A stretch of 64,000 nucleotides of DNA, taken from contig CAWKHA010000004.1 of the NCBI GenBank assembly GCA_963849365.1, positions 1,054,001-1,118,000 of the forward strand, given 5' to 3'. Of this stretch, positions 42,618 through 51,736 are shown piece by piece. Every line of letters starts with the position of its first letter. Within the stretch, counting starts at the first letter, position 1. The notes below the pieces were generated by a model that saw nothing but the letters and a program-made list of their open reading frames with translations, was not told where the DNA came from and made no database searches. The DNA is from CAVQCJ01 sp963849365. GTDB taxonomy: Bacteria; Actinomycetota; Actinomycetes; Prado026. Position numbers and translations under genes: made by a program.

Positions 42618-43433
42618 TCAGCCCTGGTTAGCCTGCCAGATCTCCTCGGACAGCGCGATCCACGACAGCGCGGACGAGTGCGCCGGGTCGGCCAGCGGCG
42701 CCGGCCGGCCGAGCAGGTAGCCCTGCCCGTACGTGATCCCCATCGCGTGGCAGGTGCTGAGCTCCTCGTGCCGTTCGATACCGACGGCCATCACCGTCCA
42801 GCCCATGCCCAGAGCGAGCTGGGTGAACGAGGTGGCGAGCGCGTGCCGGGTGGAGTCCTCGTCGATGTGCGAGACCAGGCTGCGGTCGATCTTGACCACG
42901 TCCGGGCTCAGGTCCACGAGCTGGCGCAGCGTGGCGGTGTCGCTGCCCAGCTCGTCGAGAGCGACCAGCACTCCGGCGGTGCGCATCTGCGTGATCCCCT
43001 CGGCGGTGAGGGCGTACTCGGCGACGGCCTGTCGCTCGGTCAGCTCGAGCAGGAGCCGGCGGCGGCCGTCGGTCTGCTGCAGCATCGCCCGCAGCCGCGG
43101 CGAGGCGAGCGTCGCCGGGCCGGCGTTGACGCCCAGGTAGCCGGGCACGTCCTCGGGGAGCACGCGCAACGCGGTCTCGATCGCGTGCAGCTCGAGCTCG
43201 ACGCCGAGCCCGGCCCGGTCGGCCATCTCGAACCACACGTTGGGTGGGCGGCCGTCCGCGAACCTGGCCAGCGCCTCGTGCCCGACGGTGGCCCCGGTGG
43301 CGAGGTCCACCACCGGCTGGAAGACCATGCCCAGCTCGCTCCCGGTGAGGATCTCCTCCACGCGCCTGCGCGCAGCGAAGCCTTCGTCCGAGCCTGTCTG
43401 CCGCAGTCCGGACAGCTCCGGCACAGCTACCAC
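42618..43433 (-). CDS. degenerate EAL-domain protein
   Basis: A 271-residue stand-alone EAL protein with no sensor domain. The motif EALARF is present, as are GVNAGP (Asn), LLLELTER (Glu), VKIDRSLV (Lys) and GQGYLLGRP (Gln). Two catalytic positions differ: the DDFG pair is DELG, and the EGVE loop is VGIE, losing the essential Glu. It therefore probably binds c-di-GMP or another partner without hydrolysing it; that is an inference from missing residues. Start GTG at 43433 with GAGAGG close by. It neighbours a full GGDEF-EAL enzyme. Confidence 0.85.
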   Translation of the reverse strand: MVAVPELSGLRQTGSDEGFAARRRVEEILTGSELGMVFQPVVDLATGATVGHEALARFADGRPPNVWFEMADRAGLGVELELHAIETALRVLPEDVPGYLGVNAGPATLASPRLRAMLQQTDGRRRLLLELTERQAVAEYALTAEGITQMRTAGVLVALDELGSDTATLRQLVDLSPDVVKIDRSLVSHIDEDSTRHALATSFTQLALGMGWTVMAVGIERHEELSTCHAMGITYGQGYLLGRPAPLADPAHSSALSWIALSEEIWQANQG

Positions 43434-43627
43434 GCCCTCTCACAACCCTTCAACACCAGGTCCGAGGAGAGGCAGATCCCCGTGCGTATCTGTTCGACCG
43501 TTGGCGGCACCAACCTGAGAGGCCCGCATGTCGGTGGGCCCGATGCCCACCGGGCGTAACCCGTTCGGCCTACTGTGTGCGCCAGGTGCCCACGCTCCCA
43601 CGGGGGAGAGGCAGGAGGCTCGACTCG

Positions 43628-44359
43628 TTGCCCCAGCAGCTGCGGCTCTGTTTCGACGTCCAGGACGACCTGCTGGCGGCCGCCCGGGGGTGCGAGGTCG
43701 ACGTCTTCGACTCGGCGTACGGCAACACCCCCGAGCAGCTGGCTCAGGAGTACGGCCCGTACGACGACGCGTCGGTCTTCATCGCACTGGCGGATGACGG
43801 CGGCCGGGTCTTCGCCGCGTGCCGCGTGATCACCTGGAGCGACCTCGGGCTGAAGACGCTGGTCGACCTCGGCCGGGAGCCGTGGCGGCTGGACGGGATG
43901 CGCTCGGCCCACGCCGCCGGGATCGACCCGACCACGACGTGGGACATCGCCACCCTGGGCGTGCGCAGCGAGCTCGGCCGGACCGGGGTGATGGCCGCGG
44001 CGGCGCTGTACCACGGGCTGGTCGCCGGTGGGCGGGCCAACGGCGTCACGACGATGATCACGATCGTCGACGAACGTGTGCGCACGCTGCTGCACAGCGT
44101 CGGGCTGGCTACCCATGTGCTGCCGGGGGCCACCACGGCCGAGTACCTGGGCTCGCCGCGCTCCACGCCGTCGTACGCGCACCTGGCCGCGGTCATCGAC
44201 AACCAGCGGCGCCGGACGCCCGAGGCTTACCGCATGATCACGCAGGGGGTCGGCCTGGCCGGCGTCCGGCTGCCGGGACCGGACGAGTTCGTCCTCAAGC
44301 CACGCCACCGGGTGGTCCAGCTGCCCGTACCGGAGCGTGAGCCCACCCGCTCGGTCTGA
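43628..44359 (+). CDS. acyltransferase-like (GNAT-fold) protein, unknown substrate
   Basis: A protein of about 243 residues. The start is taken as the TTG at 43628 because AGGAGG lies 9 bases before it; an upstream GTG at 43577 keeps the frame but has no such site. The pattern ASVFIALADDGGRVFAACRV, TTWDIATLGVRSELGRTGVM and ALYHGLVAGGRANGVTTMIT, followed by LLHSVGLATHVLPG, resembles the GNAT-type fold of N-acyl amino acid and acyl-homoserine lactone synthases. This is a by-eye fold match, not a family call. It lies between two c-di-GMP-related genes on the opposite strand, which suggests a signalling role. Confidence 0.65.
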   Translation: MPQQLRLCFDVQDDLLAAARGCEVDVFDSAYGNTPEQLAQEYGPYDDASVFIALADDGGRVFAACRVITWSDLGLKTLVDLGREPWRLDGMRSAHAAGIDPTTTWDIATLGVRSELGRTGVMAAAALYHGLVAGGRANGVTTMITIVDERVRTLLHSVGLATHVLPGATTAEYLGSPRSTPSYAHLAAVIDNQRRRTPEAYRMITQGVGLAGVRLPGPDEFVLKPRHRVVQLPVPEREPTRSV

Positions 44360-44366
44360 CGCGGTC

Positions 44367-46646
44367 TCAGCCGGCCCGGTGGCCGGGGAGCGGGGACAGG
44401 CCCGCGGCCGCCCGCGTGGCCCACCGGCGCACCCAGGCACCCACCTCGGCCGGTGGCATCGGCTCGGCGATGTGGTAGCCCTGCAGGACGTCGACGCCCA
44501 TGCGCACCATCTCCACCGCGGTGCGGTCGTCCTCGACGCCCTCGGCGACCATCCGCAGCCCGAGCGCCTGGGCCATCTGGTTGGTCGACGCCACGATCAT
44601 GCGGGTACGCCGGTCGGTCGTGACGGCGGACACGAACGAGCGGTCCATCTTCAGCTCCTGCACCGGCAGGTCCCGCAGGTACGACAGGGACGAGAAGCCC
44701 GTCCCGTAGTCGTCGATGGAGATCTGGACGTGGTGCTGGCGGATCTCCGCCAGCACGCTGCGGGTGCGTTCCGGGTCGGCGAGGAACGAGTCCTCGGTGA
44801 CCTCGACCACGATGCTCTCCGGCGGGAGGCTGGCCTCCTCGACCGACGCGAACAGCCGGGGCAGCAGCAGGCCGCCGAGCAGCTCCGGCGGGGCGAAGTT
44901 CATGGCGACCCGGAACGAGAAGCCGTCGTCGGCCCACCGGCGGGCGTCGTCCATGACCATGCGGACCACGGCCTCGGACAGTCCGAGCATCAGCCCCGAC
45001 CGTCGGGCACCCGGCAGGAACGCCGCGGGCGGCAACAGGCCCTGCCGCGGGTGCGACCAACGGACCAGCGCCTCGACCCCGCGGACCTGCTCGGTGTACG
45101 CGTCGATCTGCGGCTGGTACCAGACCACCAGCTGGCCGTCCCCGATCCCGCGGCGCAGGTCTTCGGACAGCCGCAGCCGCTGCCGGCTGAACTCGTCGCG
45201 GCCGGGGTCGTACAGCAACGACCCCACCCGGCCGAGCTTCGCCTGGTACATGGCCACGTCCGCCCGGCGCAGCAGGTCGGTGCTGGTGCTGTCGTCGCCC
45301 TCGCGGACGGCGATGCCGACGGATGCGTTCATCGCCACTTCGAGCCCGTCCAGCCGGGCCGGTGCCGACAGCACCTCGCGGACGAGCTCGGCGGTCTCCA
45401 CGAGCTCGAGCGGGTCGTCGGCGTCCAGCACCAGGGCGAACTCGTCCCCGCCCAGCCGAGCGACCAGGACGTCGTCACCCAGAGCCCGGCACATCCGGGT
45501 GGCGGCCAGCTCCAGCATGGCGTCGCCCGCGGCGTGCCCGAGCGTGTCGTTGATCTCCTTGAACCCGTCCAGGTCCAGGAGCATGAGAGCCAGCGGTCCG
45601 CCGCCGGCGATCCCCTCGTCCAGTCGCAGCAGCACGGCCCGCCGGTTGGGCAGCTCGGTGAGGTCGTCGGTACGCGCCAGCCGGTACGCCTCGGCGGCGC
45701 CGCGAGCCTCGCGAAGGGCCAGGACCATGCGCCAGCCGACGGCGGCCAGGGTGGCGGCCGCCGGCAGCGTCAGGTACCAGCCGAGGTGACCGGGCGGGCG
45801 GGCGACGAGCACCAGCAGGGCGATGACCGACGCCCCCACCAGCACCAGTGCGCCCTGCCTGCGGGGTGCGGTCGCGGTCTCGAGCGAGGTCCGGCTCGCA
45901 GCGCCGGCCAGCAGCGCGAACCCGGCTCCCCAGGCCAGGTAGAGCACCGCGCCCAGCTGGTACGTCCCGGCGGACAGGTTCAGGACGAAGGTGGAGTCGG
46001 CGATCGCGAACAGCCCGAACGCGGTGACCAGGGCGGCCGTGCGTCCGGAGGCCTCGCGCAGGCGCAGCACCACCTGCCCGACGACGAGCAGGGCCAGGAC
46101 GATGTCGATGAGCGGGTAGAGGAGGGCGACCAGCAGCGGCAGGCCCTCGTGGCCGAACCGCAACGCGACCGGGGTGAGCAGCAGGCCGCCGGCCAGGCAC
46201 GCCGTACCGCCGCAGACGACCGCCGCGTCCAGCCAGTTGGTGAGCGCGCGGTCCACCCGCCGGCGCGCGTCCAGGTACAGGAACGCGGCCATCGCGACGT
46301 ACGAGGCGAGGAACAGCCACTCGCCGGGGGCCGGGAACTCGGTCACCGAGGCGTTGCCACCGGCGTTCAGCACCGCCGACCCGGACGCCCACAGCCCGAT
46401 GCCGGCCATCAGCGTGAGCAGGGGGATGCGCCGCAGCCGCTCGCGGGAGGCCGCGAGCCCCAGCCGGGCGAGCAGCAGGACGAAGAACGCGGTCATGCAC
46501 GCCAGCGGGAGTACCTGGGGCTCGTCGTCCGGGCCGGACCCGGCCAGCACCAGCGTGGCCACGACGCCGACGGCCATGACCGACCAGCTCGCCAGTCGCA
46601 ACGAGCTGTCCGCGCTTGGGAGGCGCCCTGCCGCGCCTCGTCGCAT
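44367..46646 (-). CDS. membrane GGDEF-EAL c-di-GMP enzyme
   Basis: A 759-residue protein. The first 320 residues contain about nine or ten membrane helices in place of a classical sensor. A GGDEF domain follows (RTDDLTELPNRRA, then RLGGDEFALVLD intact), and then an EAL domain: GVEALVRW, MNFAPPEL, VVEVTEDSF, SIDDYGTGFSS, LKMDRSFV, MVAEGVED and LQGYHIAEP, all catalytic positions kept. It may both make and break c-di-GMP. A clear RxxD inhibitory site is not seen before GGDEF. ATG at 46646 is used. The membrane part would sense an unknown signal. Confidence 0.92.
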   Translation of the reverse strand: MRRGAAGRLPSADSSLRLASWSVMAVGVVATLVLAGSGPDDEPQVLPLACMTAFFVLLLARLGLAASRERLRRIPLLTLMAGIGLWASGSAVLNAGGNASVTEFPAPGEWLFLASYVAMAAFLYLDARRRVDRALTNWLDAAVVCGGTACLAGGLLLTPVALRFGHEGLPLLVALLYPLIDIVLALLVVGQVVLRLREASGRTAALVTAFGLFAIADSTFVLNLSAGTYQLGAVLYLAWGAGFALLAGAASRTSLETATAPRRQGALVLVGASVIALLVLVARPPGHLGWYLTLPAAATLAAVGWRMVLALREARGAAEAYRLARTDDLTELPNRRAVLLRLDEGIAGGGPLALMLLDLDGFKEINDTLGHAAGDAMLELAATRMCRALGDDVLVARLGGDEFALVLDADDPLELVETAELVREVLSAPARLDGLEVAMNASVGIAVREGDDSTSTDLLRRADVAMYQAKLGRVGSLLYDPGRDEFSRQRLRLSEDLRRGIGDGQLVVWYQPQIDAYTEQVRGVEALVRWSHPRQGLLPPAAFLPGARRSGLMLGLSEAVVRMVMDDARRWADDGFSFRVAMNFAPPELLGGLLLPRLFASVEEASLPPESIVVEVTEDSFLADPERTRSVLAEIRQHHVQISIDDYGTGFSSLSYLRDLPVQELKMDRSFVSAVTTDRRTRMIVASTNQMAQALGLRMVAEGVEDDRTAVEMVRMGVDVLQGYHIAEPMPPAEVGAWVRRWATRAAAGLSPLPGHRAG

Positions 46647-46822
46647 CACCGCTGCGCCCCTGCTCCCCTCATCCGTCGAGCCCGGATGTGCCCGGCTCGC
46701 CGGCGCGCAACTGTCCGCCGGCTGGCTGCGCTGCCCGACCCTGACCGGGATATCGGCAGCAACGGGGGGTGACTGGACGGTGCCCGCCGACCTGCCGCGC
46801 GACGCGGCCGGACCCGGGCCGG

Positions 46823-47608
46823 CTAGCGGGACTGCGCGGGGAGCCCGATGGCCAGTCCGGCCAGCTCGACCTGGGTACGGAAGAGCCCCTCGCGAGCTGC
46901 CGGCGTGAACCAGTCGAGGTGTCCGTACGCCTCGAGGCAGACGAACCCGTGCAGGGCCGCCCAGGCGTGCATCATCGCCTGGTGCGTGGCCGGCGGGAGG
47001 TCGCGGCCGACGGTCCCGGCCTTGTCCTCGGCGTTGAAGCAGGCCAGGGTCTCGGGGTCTACATCGCGGACGATCGGGTCGCCGAGCGCCCCTTGGGCGG
47101 CGGCGCGGTGCACAATCTCCGCCAGGTTGGCCATGGCCCGCTGGGCGGCCTCGACCGTCGGGCCGTCCTCGGGCGCTGCGTAGCCGGGGACCGGGAGCCC
47201 GAAGATCAGGGCGAATCGCTGCGGGTCGTCCATGGCCCACCTGCGGTACGCCTGCGCCACCAGCAGCAGGTGGGCGGCCGAGTCGGCCGGGTCCTGCGCC
47301 TGCACCGCGACCGCGAGCGCGGAGGCGAGGTCGTGGTACCCGTCGGTGATCATGTCCGTCAGCAGCTCGTCGCGGTCCGCGTAGTAGCGGTACAGGGCCG
47401 GGGGAGTCAGGCCCATGACCCGGGCGATGTCGGTGAAGCGGACGTCGGTCGTGCCGTGCCGGCGCATGAGGTCGAGGGCGGTCTGCTTGATCTCGGCCAG
47501 GGTCGCGGCCCGAGCCCGCTCGCGGCGGGACGGGGTGCCGTCGTCGGGCGTGGCCTCGGTGGTGCCGTGCGGATCCGTCGTGCTGGCCGTGCCGGGCGTG
47601 CTTGTCAT
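46823..47608 (-). CDS. TetR-family transcriptional regulator
   Basis: A 261-residue TetR repressor. The helix-turn-helix lies near residues 45-75: VRFTDIARVMGLTPPALYRY followed by YADRDELLTDMI. The C-terminal ligand domain contains RRWAMDDPQRFALIFGLPV and HAWAALHGFVCLEAYGH, as in the TetR/WHG subgroup. The ATG at 47608 follows GGAGG. It is divergent from the MMPL exporter gene at 47745 and probably represses it; the 136-base gap should hold the operator, which I could not define. Confidence 0.9.
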   Translation of the reverse strand: MTSTPGTASTTDPHGTTEATPDDGTPSRRERARAATLAEIKQTALDLMRRHGTTDVRFTDIARVMGLTPPALYRYYADRDELLTDMITDGYHDLASALAVAVQAQDPADSAAHLLLVAQAYRRWAMDDPQRFALIFGLPVPGYAAPEDGPTVEAAQRAMANLAEIVHRAAAQGALGDPIVRDVDPETLACFNAEDKAGTVGRDLPPATHQAMMHAWAALHGFVCLEAYGHLDWFTPAAREGLFRTQVELAGLAIGLPAQSR

Positions 47609-47666
47609 GGGGCGTCCACCTCCAGGTCCCACATATCGTAACGCAGATTCACGCAAGTTAATCCTC

Positions 47667-47698
47667 TTGACACAGGTGACTCCAATACGGTTAGTTAT
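47667..47698 (+). promoter_or_regulatory. candidate promoter of the MMPL gene
   Basis: TTGACA at 47667-47672 is a consensus -35, followed after 18-19 bases by the AT-rich TTAGTTAT (47691-47698) as a -10. The surrounding region is clearly AT-richer than its neighbourhood. The ATG is at 47745. A TetR operator probably overlaps but no clear palindrome was found. Confidence 0.5.
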
Positions 47699-47744
47699 GC
47701 CTCATCACCATCGTCATGCCCGCTTACTGAACTGAGGAGTTGTC

Positions 47745-50027
47745 ATGTCCCAGACCGCGACGGCGCCGGGCGCCCGTCCGGCCGCCCAGCCGGACATCGA
47801 ACCAGGCCCGCTGGGTCGTATCGCCCGCGTCGCCTATCGGCGCCGCGGCCGCACCGTGCTGGCCTGGGTCGGCGCGCTCGTCCTGACGGCCGGGCTGTCG
47901 GCCGCTCTCGCCGGATCCTTCAGCGCCGACTACACCGCGCCGGGGTCCGACTCCCGCCAGGCGCAGGACCTGCTCACCCAGCGGTTCCCGGCCCAGTCCG
48001 GCGACACCGTCTCGGTCGTGGTGCACAGCTCTGGCGCGGTCACGGCGCCGGCCACCAGGAACGCGGTGGAGGCGCTGCTCGGCCAGCTCGGCCGGCAGGC
48101 TCACGTGGCATCGGTGACCGACCCGTACACCGAGCCGGGATCGGTCTCGCCCGACGGCCGTACCGTGCTCGGCACCCTGCACCTGGACGTCACGAACGCT
48201 GCGGACATGCCGGTGGCTGACACCCAGAAGCTGCTGGCGGTGGCCGAGTCCGCGCAGACCGGCACCCTGCAGGTCGCCCTGGGCGGGCAGACCGTCGAGC
48301 AGGCCCAGCAGGGCGAGATCGGCTCGGAGGGCATCGGCCTGATGGCCGCCGCCCTGATCCTCCTGCTGACCTTCGGTTCGGTCGTCGCGGCCGGACTGCC
48401 GATCGCGGTCGCGCTGGCCGGGCTGGGCGTGAGCTCGGGGCTGACCGGGTTGATCGCCGCTGTCATGCCGGTGCCGGACTGGTCCACCTCGCTCGCGACG
48501 ATGATCGGTCTGGGTGTTGGGATCGACTACGCGCTGCTGATGGTCACCCGGTTCCGCGAGTGGCGGGCCGAGGGGCTCGACCCGGAGACGGCCACGGTGG
48601 CCACGCTCGACACGGCCGGCCGGTCGGTCCTGCTGGCGGGCAGCACCGTAGTGATCAGCATGCTCGGGCTCTTCGCGATGGGGCTGTCCTTCATGCGCGG
48701 TGCCGCGCTGGTGACCATCGCTGCGGTCCTGGTCGTGATGCTGGCGGCGATCACCCTGTTCCCCGCGCTGCTGGGGTACCTGGGGCCGCGCATCGACCGG
48801 TGGCGGATCCCGCTGCCCCGGCGTCGGCGGCCGGCCGCAACCGCCGGCACCACCGGCACTGCGGTCTCGGGTGCCACGGACGACCGCTGGGTCCGGTGGA
48901 GCCGGTTCGTGCAGAAGCACCGGGTCGCGGCCGCCCTCACCGGCGTCGCCGTGCTGCTGGTGCTCGCCGCACCGTTCCTGGGCACGAAGTTCGGCTTCCC
49001 CGACGCTGGCAACGACGCCGAGGGCACCTCCGGCCGGACCGCGTACACGCTGACGGCCCAGGCCTTCGGGCCGGGCGCGAACGGGCCCCTGCTCGTCGTG
49101 GCCGAGCTGCCCGCCGGCGGCTCACCGTCGTCGGTGCAGCAGCTGGCGTCACGGCTGGGATCGGTCCCCGGGGTCGCCTCCGTCGCGCCGCCCCAGCTGA
49201 ACCAGGCGGGCGACACGGCGGTGATCACGGTCGTGCCGACCACCGGCCCGCAGAGCCAGGCGACCGAGGACCTGGTCCGCGACCTGCGTGACTCGGTGCT
49301 GCCCTCGGCCACGGCCGGGACCGGGATGAGCGTGCACGTCGGCGGCGTGACCGCGACGTCGATCGACATCACGTCCAACATCAGCAAGCGGATCCCGCTG
49401 CTCATCGGCGGGGTCGTGCTGCTGTCGATGCTGCTCCTGCTGGTCTCCTTCCGCAGCGTCGTGGTTGCGGTCAAGGCCGCGGTGATGAACCTGCTGTCGG
49501 TCGCCGCTGCGTACGGCGTGGTGGCCCTGGTCCTGCAGGGCGGCTGGTTCGGCCGGCTGTTCGGGATCGACAACCCGACGCCGCTGCCCGCGTTCGTGCC
49601 GGTGCTCATGTTCGCGGTGCTGTTCGGCCTCTCGATGGACTACGAGGTCTTCCTGGTGGCGCGCATGCGCGAGGCCTGGCTGCGGACCGGTGACAACGCG
49701 ACGGCGATCATGCAGGGTCTGGCCGGCACGGCCCGGGTGATCACCGCGGCCGCGGCGATCATGATCGCGGTGTTCGCGGCCTTCATCCCGAGCCCGACCG
49801 TCGTCCTGAAGGTGATCGGCATCGGCATGGCGTCGGCGATCCTCATCGACGCCACGGTCGTCCGGCTCCTGCTGGTACCGGCCGTCATGCACCTGATGGG
49901 CGCGCGTAACTGGTGGATGCCCGCCTGGATGGAGCGCAGGGTGCCGAAGGTGCACGTCGAGGGACACCCGCACGTCTACCTGCCCGGCCATCGGTCCGAG
50001 CCGGAGATCGCCGCGGCGCCGGCCTGA
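47745..50027 (+). CDS. MMPL/RND-family exporter
   Basis: A 760-residue MMPL-type transporter with twelve predicted helices in two sets of six, each set following a periplasmic-side loop. N-terminal GRTVLAWVGALVLTAGLSAA is helix 1; GLGVGIDYALLMVTRFREW and the equivalent FGLSMDYEVFLVARMREAW in the second half are the paired RND signature segments with Asp-Tyr. The family exports lipids or drugs; the substrate is unknown. It is divergent from a TetR gene. The C-terminus is short and soluble (WMERRVPKVHVEGHP). Family length is normal. Confidence 0.93.
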   Translation: MSQTATAPGARPAAQPDIEPGPLGRIARVAYRRRGRTVLAWVGALVLTAGLSAALAGSFSADYTAPGSDSRQAQDLLTQRFPAQSGDTVSVVVHSSGAVTAPATRNAVEALLGQLGRQAHVASVTDPYTEPGSVSPDGRTVLGTLHLDVTNAADMPVADTQKLLAVAESAQTGTLQVALGGQTVEQAQQGEIGSEGIGLMAAALILLLTFGSVVAAGLPIAVALAGLGVSSGLTGLIAAVMPVPDWSTSLATMIGLGVGIDYALLMVTRFREWRAEGLDPETATVATLDTAGRSVLLAGSTVVISMLGLFAMGLSFMRGAALVTIAAVLVVMLAAITLFPALLGYLGPRIDRWRIPLPRRRRPAATAGTTGTAVSGATDDRWVRWSRFVQKHRVAAALTGVAVLLVLAAPFLGTKFGFPDAGNDAEGTSGRTAYTLTAQAFGPGANGPLLVVAELPAGGSPSSVQQLASRLGSVPGVASVAPPQLNQAGDTAVITVVPTTGPQSQATEDLVRDLRDSVLPSATAGTGMSVHVGGVTATSIDITSNISKRIPLLIGGVVLLSMLLLLVSFRSVVVAVKAAVMNLLSVAAAYGVVALVLQGGWFGRLFGIDNPTPLPAFVPVLMFAVLFGLSMDYEVFLVARMREAWLRTGDNATAIMQGLAGTARVITAAAAIMIAVFAAFIPSPTVVLKVIGIGMASAILIDATVVRLLLVPAVMHLMGARNWWMPAWMERRVPKVHVEGHPHVYLPGHRSEPEIAAAPA

Positions 50028-50069
50028 CCCCCCCCCGCCCCCGCCCCGCCCCCGCCCCGCCCCCGCCGG
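50028..50069. repeat. C-rich low-complexity tract
   Basis: Directly after the MMPL stop the sequence consists of CCCCC/CCCCG runs in a near-tandem pattern of CCCCGCC units for about 40 bases. Strand asymmetry is extreme, with almost no A or T. It precedes a strong hairpin. Confidence 0.8.
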
Positions 50070-50080
50070 CTGCCCGCGTC

Positions 50081-50135
50081 GATCATGAGAGATGTACAGG
50101 GATCCGGGCCCGGACGCCGTACATCTCTCATGATC
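50081..50135. terminator. hairpin between convergent MMPL and OsmC genes
   Basis: Perfect 17-base arms, GATCATGAGAGATGTAC (50081-50097) and its complement (50119-50135), flank a 21-base loop that itself contains a 12-base palindrome (50103-50114), so the fold can be continuous. Outside the core the arms continue as GCTGCCCGCG on both sides with a 2-3 base offset. It separates convergent genes and likely terminates both. The GATCATGAG word recurs in the hairpin at 59786. Confidence 0.8.
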
Positions 50136-50183
50136 GCGGGCAGCTGGGGCGGCCGGGGCAGCCGGGGCGGGCCGGGGCGGACC

Positions 50184-50621
50184 CTAGGTGAGCGCGGCGT
50201 CCAGGACGATCTCGGTGCCGGTCAGGGCCTTGCTCACCGGGCAGCCGGCCTTGGCTTGCTCGGCGGCGGCGGCGAACCCGTCCGCGTCGAGCCCGTCGAC
50301 CTGGCCGCGCACCGTGATCACGATCTGGCTGATACGGAGCCCGCCGGCCGGGTCCGGTCGGATCGTGACGTCGGCGTCCACCTCGAGCGTGCGCGGCGTG
50401 CCGCCGGCCTTGGCGAGCACCGACGAGAGCTGCATCGCGTAGCACGAGCTGTGCGCCGCGGCGATCAGCTCCTCGGGGCTGGTGACGCCCTCGGCGTCGT
50501 CGGCGGTCCGGCGCGGGAAGGACACGTCGAACGAACCGACCCCCGAACTGACCAGGCTGACGACTCCGGACCCGTCCTGCAGGCCTCCGGTCCAGCTGGT
50601 GTGCGCGCGGCGTGTGGCCAT
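50184..50621 (-). CDS. OsmC-family peroxiredoxin
   Basis: A 145-residue OsmC-type protein that reduces organic hydroperoxides using two Cys. The first is in AAAHSSCYAMQLS near residue 60 and the second in KAGCPVSKAL near residue 125. The N-terminal RRAHTSWTGGLQDGSG and GVTSPEELIAAAH are typical of the OsmC rather than the Ohr branch. The ATG at 50621 follows GAGGAGAAGCC. A single gene. Confidence 0.92.
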   Translation of the reverse strand: MATRRAHTSWTGGLQDGSGVVSLVSSGVGSFDVSFPRRTADDAEGVTSPEELIAAAHSSCYAMQLSSVLAKAGGTPRTLEVDADVTIRPDPAGGLRISQIVITVRGQVDGLDADGFAAAAEQAKAGCPVSKALTGTEIVLDAALT

Positions 50622-50809
50622 GGCTTCTCCTCGGTGGGTGGTGCTCCCGGGTGGGCGGGCACCCGTCGGTCGGGTGTCGCTCGTCTCGCTGACAACCCAG
50701 AGCCTGCCCGCCCGCTTCCCACGCGATGCTCTCGGGACGCCGACCGATGAGCTCGCGGACCTGCGGTCCGAGGTGAGCTGCCGCCCTGACCCCGCCGTCA
50801 GCGCGGCGG
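50622..50809. other. intergenic region upstream of the OsmC-family gene
   Basis: About 190 bases between the OsmC start and the end of the broken barrel gene. They should hold the OsmC promoter, but no clear elements were recognised; no good coding frame is seen. Confidence 0.4.
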
Positions 50810-51057
50810 TCAGTGCAGGTGGAACTCGAGCAGCGCCAGGGTGTTGTTGATCCCTTTCCGCTCGACCGCACCCGTCGCACCGGTGAAGGTGCCGTTGCCT
50901 CCCGTGATCGGGATGAAGAAGTGGTTCTTGTCCGTGTTGATCGACCCGGCGACGAAGATCTGGCCTTCGCCGTCGAAGGTCGCCGTGGCCGCGCACGTGT
51001 GGCCTGGTGACCACTGGCGAAGGTGCAGCTCACGTGGACGTGCCCCACGGCGTACAA
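50810..51057 (-). pseudogene. allene-oxide-cyclase-barrel-like protein remnant
   Basis: The minus strand encodes the last 80 or so residues of a secreted beta-barrel protein of the allene oxide cyclase/dirigent-like type. One frame reads DLYAVGHVHVSCTFASGHQA; after a two-base expansion (ACAC for AC near 50998) the next frame reads TCAATATFDGEGQIFVAGS, then IPITGGNGTFTGATGAV and the closing LALLEFHLH stop at 50810. ITGGTGaY-rGArG is the family hallmark. No in-frame N-terminus with a signal peptide was found upstream, where the divergent VOC gene's leader begins. It is therefore a truncated, frameshifted gene, or one damaged by sequencing error. Confidence 0.65.
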
Positions 51058-51237
51058 GTCCGGTCGATCCGGGCCAGTCGGGCGAAATCCACGACCGGTC
51101 GATGATCGCCCCGTGACGTCACGCTCCTGTCACCGACAGCGCCCTGGCGCCCGTACGCCGACCCGTGGATGGACCGGGCCACCGCCGGTGTTCGAGAAGG
51201 GCAGACGGGGCCGGCGTTGCGACGTGGGAGGCACGGC

Positions 51238-51705
51238 ATGGAGGTCAAGGAGCTCGGGCACCTGGTCCTGTACGTCCGCGACATCGAGCGGTCGGCGGGG
51301 TTCTACCGCGACGTCCTCGGGTGGCGGCAGATCCTGCCCGAGCCGGGTGCGCCGGCCGGGATGCCGATCGCCGCGTTCTCCGCGCCGTCCAACCGCACCC
51401 ATCACGAGCTGCTGCTGATCGAGGTGGGCGAGGACGCCACGGCGATGCCAGCTGGGCGGCGGCTCGGTCTGTACCACTTCGGGCTCAAGGTCGGCGACAG
51501 CGACGACGAGCTGCGCGAGGCGGCGCGACGGATCCAGGAGTCGGGAACGCCGCTGCTCGGCGCGAGCGACCACACGGTGACGCACAGCCTCTACATCGCC
51601 GACCCGGACGGCAACGAGATCGAGCTGTACGTGGACGTACCGGGTGTCGACTGGCGCAACGACCCGCAGCTCATCGGCGCCCCCATCAAGCCGCTCCGCC
51701 TCTGA
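51238..51705 (+). CDS. VOC-family (glyoxalase/extradiol dioxygenase-like) protein
   Basis: A 155-residue vicinal oxygen chelate protein with two beta-alpha-beta-beta-beta units. LGHLVLYVRDIERSAGFYRD with GWRQILPEPG opens the first, carrying the first metal-ligand His; GLYHFGLKVGDSDDELREAA and HSLYIADPDGNEIELYVD form the second, with the usual His and terminal Glu. The reaction is unknown; extradiol dioxygenase-like members are common. The ATG at 51238 follows GGGAGG. Single gene. Confidence 0.9.
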   Translation: MEVKELGHLVLYVRDIERSAGFYRDVLGWRQILPEPGAPAGMPIAAFSAPSNRTHHELLLIEVGEDATAMPAGRRLGLYHFGLKVGDSDDELREAARRIQESGTPLLGASDHTVTHSLYIADPDGNEIELYVDVPGVDWRNDPQLIGAPIKPLRL

Positions 51706-51736
51706 CCCCGCCGCTTTCGCGCGGATTCGCGGTGTT

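Noticed and set aside
51030..51284. A minus-strand frame upstream of the broken barrel gene as its missing N-terminus.
   Set aside because: It lacks a signal peptide and barrel-like strands, and mostly overlaps the VOC gene's leader; only the part after 51057 looks like the family.
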